Positions 52,414 through 63,901 are shown, numbered from the stretch's first letter. The stretch: 64,000 nt of DNA from Corticium candelabrum (GCF_963422355.1 NC_085105.1:5357651-5421650); one strand, 5' to 3'. Numbers and translations are program-made. The notes: generated by a model not told the origin, from the letters alone.

Positions 52414-53286
52414 TTGAGAGAACATTGTCAATTTCGCGCTTTTTGTGAGAAAGCATTGAGAGACCGCCTGGTGTGCGGACTACAAAATGAGATTATCCAA
52501 AAGAAACTGCCAGCGGAAGAGGAACTGTCTCTAGACAAAGCATTCAAGATGGCTATCTCAAGGGAGCTGGCAGCACAGCAATCGGTGAATTTACAGAAAG
52601 CAGTAGAAACCAGACATGAGACATCAATAGATAGACAGACAAACGCCATGAGAGTGACACAGAGACCGCTACAGAAGAGTCAGGGAGGGAAACATGTCGA
52701 ACATGGAACACGGAAATCACGTATCCAATTAGGGAATAACACACCCAGGAAACCGCGTTGGAGATGTGGCAAACCCAACCACAATCAGGCAGTTTGTTAT
52801 TTTCGTCAAAAGGAGTGTTGGAAATGTCAAAAGAAAGGATACACAGCGAATCAATGCAAAGGGAGTGCGGCCAGGGCTCAGTATCTGAGAGATGAAGAGG
52901 ATGGCAGCGATAGTAAGCTAGTGGGTCATGAACAGTCGATTCGATCCAGTTATGAAACGATATGCAAGATACAGCTGTGGATGGTACCTGTTCAATTGAA
53001 TGACAAGTAATTACAAATGGAGCTTGACACAGGGGCATCCAGTACAATTATTTCTCATCAGAAGCTCAAGGAACTATGGACCGAGAAGGATAGGCCGATT
53101 TTGCGGGCGACACCAATTAAGCTGCAAGCGTATGGGGGACACGCTATACAAGCTCTAGGGGCTATTCAGGTCAGAGTAAGTGTGAAAGCTGGACAGCCAG
53201 CACAGACAATACCCATCCTGGTAGTGCAAGGTAATGGGCCAAACCCGTTGGGCCGAGACGTGTTGACAAATACATCATGTCAATAG
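52414..53286 (+). pseudogene. Gypsy element 3 gag and protease
   Basis: Gag piece: CEKALRDRLVCGLQNEIIQK, then a degenerate first knuckle (WRCGKPNHNQAVC) and CWKCQKKGYTANQC. After a stop at 53008 the protease begins MELDTGASSTIIS and ends NGPNPLGRDVL. The sequence resembles element 1, so both may be from one clade. Confidence 0.9.
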
Positions 53287-53329
53287 TCGACTGGAGGACC
53301 TGTTAGAACAGTACAAGGAGGTCTTCACA

Positions 53330-54830
53330 GAGGGTCTCGGGACGTACCGGGAACAACCAGCAACTTTTCAGGTTGAACCATCAGTGAGACCACATTTTAG
53401 CAAAGCCAAGACGGTCCCGTATGCTCTGAGGCACCTAGTAGTGCAACAGCTGGATACAATGGAGAAGGAGGGCATCATTAGTTCCGTCAAGTATGCTGAA
53501 TGGACCGCACCCATCGTACCCGTGTTGAAGTCCGACAAAGAGTCAGTGAGTATCTGTGGTGACTACAAGAGGACTGTCGATCAAGCCATCAAAGTTGAGC
53601 CATACCCATTACCCAGGATTGAAGATTTGTTCACCGCTTTTGCGGGAGGAGAAACAGGTACAAAATTAGATTTGAGCCAGGCGTACACACAGATTCCTTT
53701 ATACCCGTCGGTCAAGAAATATACCGTGATTAATACGCCAAAGGGATTGTATAAATTCAACTGGTTTCCGTTCGGCATCTCGTCAGCGCCCGCGATATTT
53801 CAAAGGATGATGGAAAGCTTATTACAAGGACTGCAGGCAGTCGCAGTCTACCTAGATGATATGTTAATCACAGGGAGAGACGGAAAGGAACATTATGATA
53901 GTCTTCAGGAAATTCTGAAGAGGCTGAAAGAAGCAGGCCTACGACTAAAGAGAGAAAAGTGCACGGTAGCGGCACCATCGGTTGTCTACTTAGGTCACAG
54001 AATCGATACCCACGGACTACACCCAACGGGTGACAAACTGCAAGCGTTGAGACGAGCGCATACACCAACCAATATGATGGAGCTAAAGAGTTTCTTGAGC
54101 TTTCTTAATAACTATGGCAAGTTTATTCCACGGCTAGCCAGCTCGCTAGGACCTCTTTATGAGCTGTTGAAAACACCAACTTTGGAGGTGGACGGAGCGA
54201 CAGGACGGAGCATTCAATCGAACAGAAAGGGCACTCAACGTCGAGGGTCTTAGTACACTTTGACCGAAGGAAGTGTAGTCATCTGTGACGCATCGCCGTA
54301 TGGAGTGGCTGCGGTATTAGCCCATAGAATGCCAGGTGGAGAGGAAAGACCAACTGCGTTCGTCTCTCGTACACTGACCGAAGCGGAGAAGAACTATGCA
54401 CAGATAGATAAGGAAGTTTTGGAGCTGATCTTCGCAATAAGGAAGTTTCGTAACAATTTTTTTGGTCGATCGTTCACAGTAGTGGCCGATCATAAACCAT
54501 TACTAAGCTTGTTTGATGAAAACAGGTCGGTACCTGCTTTGGCATCTAGCAGGATTCAACGATGAGCCTTTACATTGGCGGCTTATCAATATACAATTAA
54601 ATATAGACCCAGGAAAGATAACTTCTGTGCAGATGCCTTGAGTAGACTCCCAATAGAAGCCACTGCAGACAACGATCAAATGGAGGAAGAGAAAATTATA
54701 GCAATAGATTACTTGGCTACGACCCCGGTGACAGCCAAAGAGATAAGGATCAAGACAAGAAGAGACCCATGGATGAACAGAGTGCTACGCTATACCCTGG
54801 AAGGGTGGCCGAGTGCAGTAGATAATTAAT
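53330..54830 (+). pseudogene. Gypsy element 3 reverse transcriptase and RNase H
   Basis: RT frame 53384-54253: EWTAPIVPVLKSDKESVSIC, KLDLSQAYTQIPL, FPFGISSAPAIFQRMMESLL and the active site VAVYLDDMLITG. RNase H follows after a stop: VVICDASPYGVAAVLAHRMP, NYAQIDKEVLELIF, VVADHKPLLSLFDEN and RPRKDNFCADALSRLP. Two stops or shifts. Confidence 0.93.
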
Positions 54831-54836
54831 ACTACC

Positions 54837-56100
54837 ATACTGGAGAAGACGCAATGAACACTTTGTCAGAGAGGGTTGTACGTTGTGGGGCGATCGAGTG
54901 ATCATTCCTATAGCTGAGCGTCCAGCAATCATTGCCGAACTGCATACGGGCACCTTGGCATGACCAAGATGAAGGCTGTTGCGAGAAGTTACCTGTGCTG
55001 GCCGGGAATGGACAATGATCTGGAAGGAACTGTGCGACCATGTAAAAGATGTCGACAAAACGTAAAGGCACCACCTCGGGCTCCGCTACACCCATGGTTA
55101 TGGCTGGAACGACCATGGTCGCGCATTCACGTAGATTATGCGGGACCGTTCATGGGGCGAATGTTTCTTGTCATTTTGTTTTCGAAGTGGTTGGACGTAT
55201 ATGCAAACCAATCAGCTACCACAGAAGGTACGCTCGAGAAACTGAAGACGTCGTTTGCAATTCATGGAATTCCCGAAAGGTTGTTATCGGGCAATCGCAC
55301 GTGCTTTACGAGTAGCGAGTTTTGTACGTTTTGCGAGAGTCAAGGACTAATCCATACAAAATCAGCACCTTATCATCCGTCATCTAACAGGCGGTACAAA
55401 CCCTCAAGGATGGACTAAGGAAGCTAGAAACAGGAAGCTTGAATGAAAAGCTACAAACAGTGTTGTTAGCATACCGCAATACGCTGCACGCCACCACAGG
55501 CTCAACGCCAGCTGAGCCACTTTTAGGAGCAGACCGCGCATCATAATCGACCTAATCAGACCGGATGATAGTAGAACATGCAGAAGGAAACAGGTGTTTC
55601 AAAAAGAAAATCACGATACTAGATGTCAAAGCCGGGAAATGCAACGGGGCAAGGGGTGTTTTTCCGGAACTTTGGAACGGGACCTCTCTGGATTCCAACC
55701 CAGGTGACGGAAACGACAGGACCATTATCATACCAGTGCGAACTGGAAGATGGTCGTATCATACGAAGGCATATAGATCATCTCACACTGCGCCAGCACT
55801 CATCGGATCGAGTTGTCAAAAAGGATCACACGAACACACCAAAGAAAGAAAGACAGCGTAGAAGGGAGATGACGAGGAATTTACGGAGGGGCCGGGTTGA
55901 CGAGGGACAACAAGAGGAGCGATATCGATCTTGACCATGAGAATACTCTTCCCGAAAGGCACGAAGAAGGAGGAGTGACTAAGAAAACGAACGTTTTCTA
56001 TTGAGATCACCAGAGATTCAGGACAAACGAGGACCTGGGGAGAGAGATGAAGTTCGACTAGGCGATTCGAATCCAGCGAACGAGACATCGTTGCGGTGGT
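54837..56100 (+). pseudogene. Gypsy element 3 integrase
   Basis: Pieces: AELHTGTLG-like zinc region, ARSYLCWPGMDNDLEGTVRP, CKRCRQNVKAPPRAPLHPW, then HVDYAGPFMGRMFLVILFSK (first D) and SAPYHPSSN. The second catalytic motif reads LLSGNRTCFTSSEF, where SD is replaced by SG. Tail frames follow. Several shifts. Confidence 0.9.
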
Positions 56101-56470
56101 TCTCTGGTATCAGGAAGACACCCCAGCGACTACATCTTTAAAAAGAATGATTAGATTAAGTTGAGTTTTGTGGGTAAAGTGATCGTTAAACAACAGTTGG
56201 GATCATATAAAGAATGCGCACCACCGCTCTAAAACGCGCCAAATAGGTGGTGCAAAGCGTGCTCAGCCACGTGTTCATTCTATTAATATAAAATACCCGT
56301 ATACTCTCTTTATCAGTCACGATTTAGGGTCTGTCCCACCATTAACGTTGCAGGTGGCACAATAAATGCAGGTTGCTTACATAAACCAACAGAACAGGCT
56401 ACGGCTAATTTGCAGAGAGTAGCCATCTGTTCTTTCGTACGCTAGTTACCTGCCTTGTTCGGGGAAAATT

Positions 56471-57543
56471 ATGGCGGCTGGTGATATTTACGCAAGAGTG
56501 CATGGAGTTTGCTTTGGTCCTGATCCACAGCGTGATGTCATCGATTTCATGCAGCGTCGAGGACTTATTTCAAGGCAAGAACAATGCAACAACTGTCATG
56601 GTGTGGCCATGGCAATAAAATCGTTTAAAAGATGCAAGGACGGTTATATTTGGAGATGTCCTGAAAAAACTGCAGAATGCAACGGTAATTTTTAAGTTTG
56701 CAAGATGTGGTACCCTAGAAACATTATATTACTATAAACAGAAATTCTTAATTTATAGTTCAGTTCGACGTGATTCATTTTTTCAACAATCAAATGTTCC
56801 TTTGACAACTTGGTTACTTGTAATCTACCACTGGTGTTTTGAGACACCTGTGTCTCAAATGAAGGATGTTTGTAAAGTATCTCTAGTCACTGGCATCCTG
56901 ATGTACCAGTACCTAAGAGATGTGTGCTCGTGGAAACTCCAACAAAATGTTATTAGACTTGGTGGCATTGGTCCAGTTCAGTCCAACGTTGTTGAAATAG
57001 ACGAATCCTGTTTTTCCCACAAACCGAAGGTAATTGCATTGAACATTACACTGTCGACTGTTAAGAGTTATCCTGTGAAATTAGACAGCATCACAGAGGA
57101 AGAGCTCCACGTGACCCAGTGTGGTTTTTCGGACCTGTTGATGTAACACAGCAGCCAGCACTGGGTTACATGGAAATGGTTCCAAGAAGAGATGCTGCGA
57201 CACTTTTACCGATCGTAGCACAACACGTACTGCCTGGCACAATAGTACATTCTGACGAATGGAGAGCGTACAATCGAATTAACACACTCCCCCCGGTGGC
57301 AGCTCACAGGACAGTTAACCACTCTTTAAATTTTGTGGACCCTGGTACTGGAGTACACACTTAACATATTGAATCATATTGGAATCGAGAGCAAACAAAA
57401 CTGAAAAAATGAAAGGGTGCCATCGCCATATGCTGCCGTCATATTTGGATCAATTCATGTGGCGGGAGCGTCATGGCGTAACTCACGCGGCAGCCTTTGC
57501 CGCCATCACGTTGGATATCAGCCAGTGGTATCCAGTACCCTAG
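56471..57543 (+). pseudogene. Merlin transposase (ISXO2/IS1595-type DDE), three exons with two lesions
   Basis: Exons 56471-56684, 56764-57029 and 57089-57543 are separated by GT-AG introns of 79 and 59 bp. Exon 1 holds a zinc-binding CNNCHG and a Cys-rich WRCPEKT. Exon 2 has GPVQSNVVEIDESCFSHK (first catalytic D). Exon 3 begins HHRGRAPRDPVWFFGPVD and has GTIVHSDEWRAYNRI (second D) and NHSLNFVDPGTGVHT, then a stop at 57362 just before HIESYW, which holds the expected third acidic residue, then a one-base frameshift near 57410 and a readable tail to QWYPVP and the stop. Both lesions look recent. Start ATG is 56471. Confidence 0.93.
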
Positions 57544-57749
57544 CTAGGTGTCTCTCAACTTCTTCTAACGTTGCAGTCTAACCTAAACAGTTGTGTTGTA
57601 ATAGTAAGTTCAACTTGTCTTATAACAGTAGTAGGTAATTACGTAAAAAGCTGACAAACCTTGTTCTTTTTTTTGCAAACGTGTAGTTACCTGGATGCGA
57701 TTAATATTAATTAATAGAGGGTTGGGTTGCAGCTTTGTTGTTGTTGAAA

Positions 57750-58119
57750 GAAAGCCTAGACGCTGCATGAAATCGATGACATCACGCTGTGGATCGGGAC
57801 CAAAGCAGACTTCAGGCACTCTTACGTAAATATCAGCAGCCGACATAATTTTCCCGCGAACAAGGCAGGTAACTAGCGTACGCAAGAACGGAAGTCTACT
57901 CTCTGCAAATTAGCCGTAGCCACTCCTGTTCTGTTGGTTTATGTAAGCAACCTGCATTTATTGCGCCACCTGCAACGATAATGGTGGGACAAAACCTAAA
58001 TCGTGACTGATAGAGTATACGGGTATTTTATATTAATAGAATCAACACGTGGCCGAGCACGCTTTGCACCACCTATTTGGCGCGTTTTAGAGCGGTGGTG
58101 CGCATTCTTTATATGATCC
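57750..58119 (-). repeat. Right TIR of the Merlin element, containing a second copy of the transposase start
   Basis: On the minus strand from 57846, MSAADIYVRVPEVCFGPDPQ and further residues mirror the true N-terminus. The promoter region and about the first 33 codons are therefore present at both ends. Confidence 0.92.
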
Positions 58120-58730
58120 AACAGTTGTGTTTTATCTAGAGGGGAGAGATGTCATAGCGTGTTGTCATAGACCTGGATACTCGGGGACCTTGAGTTTTGG
58201 CGCGAGCCAGTGGCGTTGTTGTCTGGGTAGTAGTGAGTAGAAGACTAAATATACCACACTGGTCCTAATTATGATTAGTATAACGCCATTCTAACGCCAT
58301 TCTAACGTCGTAAAGAGTAGTATTACAATCACACTAGTGGTGTTAGTGGTCGCACGTGACTTTGGCACGTGAAGTAGTGTTGACGAAGAGCATGCCGCCG
58401 ATGTTTCTGATCTGATGTTGTATGTATAAAAGTACAGACGCAGCAACAATATGACGACCTACATGGAAGCGTAGGCAGATGTATACTACGTGCGTGCCTG
58501 TACATGTGACAACTTCCTGCCGTCCCTGACGGAGCTGCCAGAGAAGCAAACTAAATGTTTCCCTCTTCGAAATCTAAAGCAATGGATTCGACAAGTCAAT
58601 TCACGCGAATTCTTGCCGGATATGACTGATGAAAACTGTCGAGGCTAATTACACTCACGTGCCCACGTGACTTACTAATCATTAGCCTAATCATAGTTAG
58701 TCCAGATTTCGGTGTGAACACCCTCACAGC

Positions 58731-58862
58731 CAAATAGACAGTGAGAAAGAACCAACAGACTCGTTTCATTATTTTGCTGTCACCATGCACCTGGGATTGA
58801 ACCCAGGCCATCATGGTCGGAAAATCAGAACTCTAACCTCTGGGCTATGTGTCGCTATGTCC
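58731..58862 (-). mobile_element. tRNA-derived SINE (copy d), head part
   Basis: Minus strand: A-box-like TAGCCCAGAGGTTAGAG and B-box GGGTTCAATCCCAGG, then the start of the body. Together with 51768-52028 it makes one full SINE. This is the best-preserved tRNA-like head in the window, but the acceptor stem is not formed, so it is not a working tRNA gene. Confidence 0.85.
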
Positions 58863-59117
58863 TCCATGATGGGCAAGTGGGGTCTTTGCCTTCATCTGGG
58901 CGCCGAACAACCCGGCAGGTGAGCCCAGCAGGGTACATGTTTCTGTGTAGTCCACACGGCGATCAATGACTAGCCAATTCGATGTAGATTGCAGGCATTA
59001 CAGTGACCGCGAACATCGGGAGAGCACGCCTAGTGGATATCAATGACCACCAGGAAAGCACTGAACGTCATCGTCAACGGACCGTTCGCCAGACCACAAA
59101 AAGTCCCCAACGACTAG
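58863..59117 (-). mobile_element. tRNA-derived SINE (copy e), headless
   Basis: Body of the same type as copy a (GGGCAAGTGGGGTCTTT, GTGAGCCCAG, CACACGGCGA). It ends at the Helitron fragment, so the tRNA-like head was lost. Confidence 0.8.
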
Positions 59118-59129
59118 CCAGGTACATTT

Positions 59130-59705
59130 CGAGCAATGAGCCCCTGTTGGTGCCAGACCAAGCCGCTACCTACCAGATCATGTTACAAAAGGTGCAAAGT
59201 GGATCTGGTGGTATTGCGTTCCTTGATGCACCCGGTGGTACACGTTAAGACGTTTCTACTAAACCTTCTCTTAGCCAAGGTGAGGCAGATGGGAAAGATT
59301 GCCGTTGCAGTGGCATTCTCAGGTATTGCCGCTACACTACTTTCTGGAGGCAGGACTGCTCATTCTGCATTCAAGCTTCCACTAAATCCGGCCCACGTGG
59401 AAACACTAACATGTAACATTAGTAAGGGCACTGATGCAGCTAATGTTTTGAAAGATTGCCAACTTATTGTTTGAGATGGGTGTACCATGGAACATAAGCT
59501 GGCATTTGAAGCACTGGATCGCACTTTGAGAAATATTACAGGACGAAAAACACTTTTTGGTGGCCAAGCCCACATGTAACAATCATAAGACGGTCTTAAG
59601 AGGTTTCTCAGCATGCTTGGAGAACGACTGACGGCAGCTTCATCCAATGTTGCGTTCAATCAAAGTACTATTTGCCACAACTCCGTTTGCACAAGTTTTT
59701 GCCTA
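59130..59705 (+). pseudogene. Helitron-type PIF1 helicase fragment
   Basis: Encodes QAATYQIMLQKVQSGSGG, FLDAPGGT with the rest of Walker A broken by a frameshift, KTFLLNLLLAKVR, VAVAFSGIAATLLSGGRTAH (motif Ia-like) and SAFKLPL. After a stop comes DRTLRNI and FGG. This is the N-terminal half of a PIF1-like helicase as found in Helitrons. Plus strand, opposite to the Rep fragments at 60986-62217. Confidence 0.85.
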
Positions 59706-59778
59706 ACCCTGTCAGGAAGTGAGAAACAAGAAGGCAAAGTTGAGGGCGTGTCGCATGAGCGCCGCCATCTTCTATGAT

Positions 59779-60985
59779 TGTAAGGGGTGGAGTCTAAGTA
59801 TGCCATACATATAATAAGATGATACTCAATTAGATAATAGATTTGCTATACATAAGCTAGTGTACGTATACAGACCTCGGCCTGCATGTTACATGGTGTC
59901 GGGAGTGGTCGATAGTTGAAACGCTTGATTCGTATACATACCGATGGCAGAGGACCAGAGACAAGACGAAGCCGTCGTTGAAGAGCAACCTCACGAGCCT
60001 GTGGATGCACGACTGGGTATCGATCAGCAGTGTAAACCGATGCGAATGCTTAAAAGAATACCACTTCCCAGGCCCTTATGCCTTACTTGAAATGTGGGAC
60101 AGGCGTGGAGTGAGTAGAAAAAACTGTGGGAATCGTATGAAGTACTTTCCAATATGAAACAACAGCCTGCACAAGTTCGGATTGCAACATTCATCACATC
60201 TGTCGGACAGGAAGCCTTGAGGATCTACAATGCACTCCCATTCGAGAAAGATGAGGACAAAGCAAACATGGACATTGTTCTACAACTAATGGAGCATCAC
60301 TGTTTGAGTGAAACGAATATTATCTATGGGAGGTTCATGCTCAATCGGCGTGCACAAGCGGAAGGTGAGACGTTCGATCAATATCTTACTCCCCTAAAGG
60401 AGCTAGCGAAAACGTGCCAGTACGGTCCAATGCAGGACGACATACTGAGAGACAGAGTAGTTGTTGGCATTCGAGACGACGGTCTACGTAAACAACTACT
60501 GCAGAAGAAAGACCTGTCATTCAGAGAATGCATCGACAGGTGCCGTGCTTATGAATCGACGTCAGCGCAGATGCGAGATATGAAAATGAAGGATGCCACT
60601 GTACACTCTTTGGGAGCTCGCAAGAAGACGCTTCAACGCCCCCAGGGAAACGAGACGCGCAAAGCTAAAGAGACAGCGAGGTACCAGCCGCAACAAAGAA
60701 AGTGCAAATACTGTGGAAAAGACCACCAGTGGGGAAGAGATTACTGTCCATCTTATGGGAAGCAATGCAAGGAATGCTTGAAGATGCATCACTTCTCCCG
60801 CATGTGCAAGTCCAGCAGCAAAAGAAAGCCGAAAGGTGCAGTGCGTAAGTTACATGTGATGAAGTCACAGACTGAGACTGATAAAGACAGTGATGAGTTT
60901 GACAGTCATGATGAATATGTCGTTAGTGCCATGACATTGACACCTCAGACAGAGAAAGTCAATGCAGTCAGAAATAGCACGACAT
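59779..60985 (+). mobile_element. Truncated LTR retrotransposon 4 (5' LTR and gag only)
   Basis: A putative 5' LTR 59779-59893 begins TGTAAGGGGTGG and ends TGTTACA; next comes TGGTGTCGGGAGTGG, a primer-binding-site-like start. Gag follows. The element stops abruptly where the Helitron sequence begins; no protease or RT is present. Confidence 0.75.
59944..60985 (+). pseudogene. Gag of truncated retrotransposon 4
   Basis: Starts MAEDQRQDEAVVEEQPHE at 59944 and shifts frame near 60080. The main frame from 60154 has a capsid part (VRIATFITSVGQEALRIYNA, NRRAQAEGETFDQYLTPLKE) and two Cys/His knuckles, CKYCGKDHQWGRDYC and CKECLKMHHFSRMC. The last residues of the open frame, past about 60985, are Helitron sequence. 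Confidence 0.88.
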
Positions 60986-62217
60986 ATGAACGGAAGCTTC
61001 CACTTTGTTGCAACCTGAGACTGTCACTTTTGCTGTAAAGCCATCATCTCCCGCCTTTCTTCTGCGGCTGCGGTAAAGTTTGTACCCATAGTGCCCTGTT
61101 TGAGTCTCCTGGAGAAGCTCTCTTGGATATCGTTTCGTACACTTGCCGTCTTTCATGCATGGTGACTTTCGGTTTAGTGCACCGCATGGCCCGTGAATCA
61201 TGTACTTCTTGATGATGTTGTAGAGCACTGAGTCTTCTTCGAGGTTGCGTATCTCTGCACTGATAATAGGGTCGACATCAGCAAGGTGGAGTTTTCCTTC
61301 AAGCCACATCAGGATATGCGAATGGGGGAGGTCTCGCTTTTGCCACTCGACGGAGGACATGTGACAGCGTGTTGTGCCAAAGGTAGCACCGTTGATTAGC
61401 AATTCAATGTATAGACGTCAGGCGAAAGACTCTGGCCAGAAGGTCTTGTCTGTCTTGGGATGTTTGTCCTCTCATCAGCTCTTTTTTTTATCTCCGGCCA
61501 AGAGGGGTTGCATGTGAAAGTTATGAACAGGTAAGGACAGTCGTACTTTCTGACATACGTCATCGCATCTTGAGTCTTCTCATGCATGTACCTGGGAACA
61601 CCGGTGAAAGAAGATGGAAGAATGACTGCTCGCCCAAGGTCACCTTGGCTATCTTGGGCGAGAGCATCTTTAGGTGAATGTAGCTGTCGACTCGCAATTT
61701 GCTCTGATTGTGGCGTACGTCCTGGAGACGCTTTTCCTCGATCTTAGCTTACATATCGACTAAAAACTGATGGAAGAGGTTTTTGGTTCTAAGTAGGTGG
61801 TTAAATCGTTGGTCCTCACTATGATTCTGTAGGCCTAAAAGTCCTTAGCGGTTTCTTGTTGGTAGGCAAACCTGTTCTTGGGTCAATTTTACGCAGTTCA
61901 AAATTATATCCATCTTCACCGCGACAGAAGAGTAGCGGGTACTGAAGCGCATCGTAGGATCTGTTGGTTTCAGCGACTTGTTGAAGCTGGTCGTTACGCC
62001 TTTGCAGAACATTGTCACGCTTGTTGAATTGTTGGCCAACGATGAGAACAGCAACTTTATCTGTCAGTGGAGCGTTAAATCGTCTTGGATGTTTACTGGT
62101 TGTAGCTTTGTCTGGTTGAATAACTATGCGGTGCTCTGGAAGGTCCATTTTCTGTAGGGCAGTCTTGAAGCTTGCCACATAGTTGTTTACGTTCTGGAGC
62201 ATCTCCTGAAGAGACAA
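60986..62217 (-). pseudogene. Helitron Rep/N-terminal region fragments
   Basis: In minus order: LQYPLLFCRGEDGYNFELRK (Helitron-like N domain, 62217-61819); KYDCPYLFITFTCNPSWPEI (61587-61396); then SSVEWQKRDLPHSHILMWLE, IHGPCGALNRKSPCMKDGKC and GYKLYRSRRRK (to about 60990). The HSH in LPHSHIL is the two-His Rep motif (HUH type). The Rep tyrosine motif is not reached. Stops and shifts separate the pieces. Confidence 0.88.
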
Positions 62218-62639
62218 ATGATGTCAATCTTTACACCAGGCACAGCTCTGCATTATGTCTCAGTTTATCACCCATAAAATTGATTTGCAGAAACTGTTGG
62301 TTTTCTCCTGACTGAGGTTGCATGGCACCGATTCTGTGATGCACCTAGCCCTGAACTTTAAAGGTGGGCATAAATCCTGGTAGGCAGACCCTCTCTGTAC
62401 ATTCAAAGCTTGTCATCTGGAACGCAGAGTTTTTTTCTGATGTTATTAACAAGTGTCTTTGAATCGTTATTCTCTTCGCCGACCCATTTTAGGGCATAGC
62501 AATACTAACACTTTTTAGACATTGCTCTAATCTGCATGTCCGCTGTAGTCAATCAATGGGTCGTAGTTAAAAGCTGTCCTCTTCCATCGTTCAGTTGTTA
62601 TTTTTTATTTCTTCTTACTTCTAAGTCTTGCCTGTTGCT

Positions 62640-62900
62640 GATCTGGTGTTTCCTCTTGCCGTGCTGGTGCAGTGCCTTCTCTGTCAGCAGACATTCTTGC
62701 TTGTTGCTGCCTGGTGTCTCTAGTTGTCGTCCTTGTGCAGTGCCTTCTCTGTCAGCAGACACTCTTGTTTGTCGCTGCTTTGGTGTCTCTTACTGTCGTG
62801 CTCTTGCGATTATTTCTCTGTTGGCAGACAATCTTGCTTGCCGCTGCTCTGGTGTTTCCAGCTCTCTCGCTCTGGATGTTCTGTCATTGTTCATGGCTAG
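62640..62900 (-). pseudogene. Repeat-rich N-terminal segment linked to the Helitron
   Basis: From ATG at about 62895 the minus strand gives RARELETPEQRQARLSANRE, then a stop, then ETPKQRQTRVSADRE and a further decayed copy: a repeated unit of about 21 residues. Such basic ETPEQR.AR repeats precede Helitron Rep domains in some animals (from memory). Confidence 0.6.
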
Positions 62901-62959
62901 TCTCAACTCGCGGCTGTTTCTTCAACTCTGTTGTTTCGTATTCTCTTCGTAGCTGATGT

Positions 62960-63840
62960 GCGACGGCCAATCGATACAGGTTTTCTGGGTGGCATGTCCT
63001 TAATAATCGATTCTTCTATTGACTCTGACTACCTGTACTATCATAAATCCCGCACATATTCACAAAATCCGGATGTGGATAGCTCACTTATGCATGGGCA
63101 TGTCCAAACTACGTTTATTTAGCTAGTTAATTAATTAATTAATTAATGAAACTTTAGTTGCACCTCGCTCCAAAAGCCTGTTTTAATTGAATTTAGTTTA
63201 CTACGAACGTTCGAACGTCAATAAAACTTTCACTCTGGCACGCAATAGTTGTGTTTCTGCAGTCTAGATACGTAGGGTACGTATTTAGTCGGTAGGTTTT
63301 TCGACAGTTTACAAACGAAGTCTAGAGTTGATCAACGATGTATGACTCGCCCTTGTAGACAGGCAGAGTGGCGTTCTGACGGTAGACTCAGTCTGACCGT
63401 GTGGACATGTCACATGCAATCTTTGTTGCGAGGCTCCGGATGTGCCGTCAATTCGAATCTTGTTCTTTTCGCTTTTTCTGTAGAAATCGACACACTCTCC
63501 ATGTAGTGCTTGGTGCAGGAAACGCGTAGGTTGGATTCGGTGCAAAACGAAAGCGCTAGAAGAGCAGCGCTGCAATCAGCAAGAAATATTCGATCGCTCG
63601 AAGCTTTGAGAAGGACAAAGACACGAACAGCCTACACAGGACTGGTGTGGGCGTGTGTTTGAATGAACTGGAATGTGTAGCGTTTACGTTATCAAGAAAT
63701 TTTACGTGGGGGTCGATCCCTCGAGAGGGGAGCCTGTGCAATTTTTTGAATTCTTTTACGCAAACATTCTTCTTTAGCGTGCCGAGTGTGCATGCCAATT
63801 TCGGTTGTGAACGGACAAAAGACGTGGTCGCGTATCGCGG
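62960..63840. other. Sequence without recognised genes
   Basis: No gene or repeat was recognised except a short TTAATTAATTAATTAATTAA run at 63127-63148. Confidence 0.5.
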
Positions 63841-63848
63841 ACACTCAC

Positions 63849-63850
<2 letters not shown>

Positions 63851-63901
<51 letters not shown>

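Larger units (their letters stand above)
56200..58119 (+). mobile_element. Merlin-superfamily DNA transposon, nearly intact
   Basis: Ends GGATCATATAAAGAATGCGC and its mirror, with TIRs of about 370 bp (56200-56571 and 57750-58119), flanked by the exact 8-bp repeat AACAGTTG (56192-56199 and 58120-58127). Merlin elements make 8-bp duplications and encode an IS1016/ISXO2-like transposase, as found here. It lies in gypsy element 3, between integrase and the 3' LTR. Confidence 0.93.
52097..58220 (+). mobile_element. Ty3/gypsy LTR retrotransposon 3, decayed
   Basis: A terminal direct repeat starts TGTCATAGCGTGTTGTCATA at 52097 and at 58150, the second right after the purine tract AGAGGGGAGAGA. Only about 70 bp are clearly shared, so one LTR is truncated or the boundaries are disturbed. 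Inside are gag, protease, RT, RNase H and integrase, all broken. A Merlin transposon interrupts the 3' part. Confidence 0.85.
52029..58730. mobile_element. Block inserted in SINE copy d, with GTGTTNACACCGAA inverted ends
   Basis: The sequence at 52029 (TGTTGACACCGAACC) and the complement of 58700-58722 (GGTGTTCACACCGAAATC) form a short inverted pair exactly at the SINE break points. This suggests a DNA transposon that was later invaded by gypsy element 3. Its own genes, if any, are not visible. Confidence 0.5.

Noticed and set aside
58775..58860. tRNA gene on the minus strand
   Set aside because: A- and B-box-like motifs are present but the acceptor stem does not pair, and the sequence continues into a SINE body shared with other copies.
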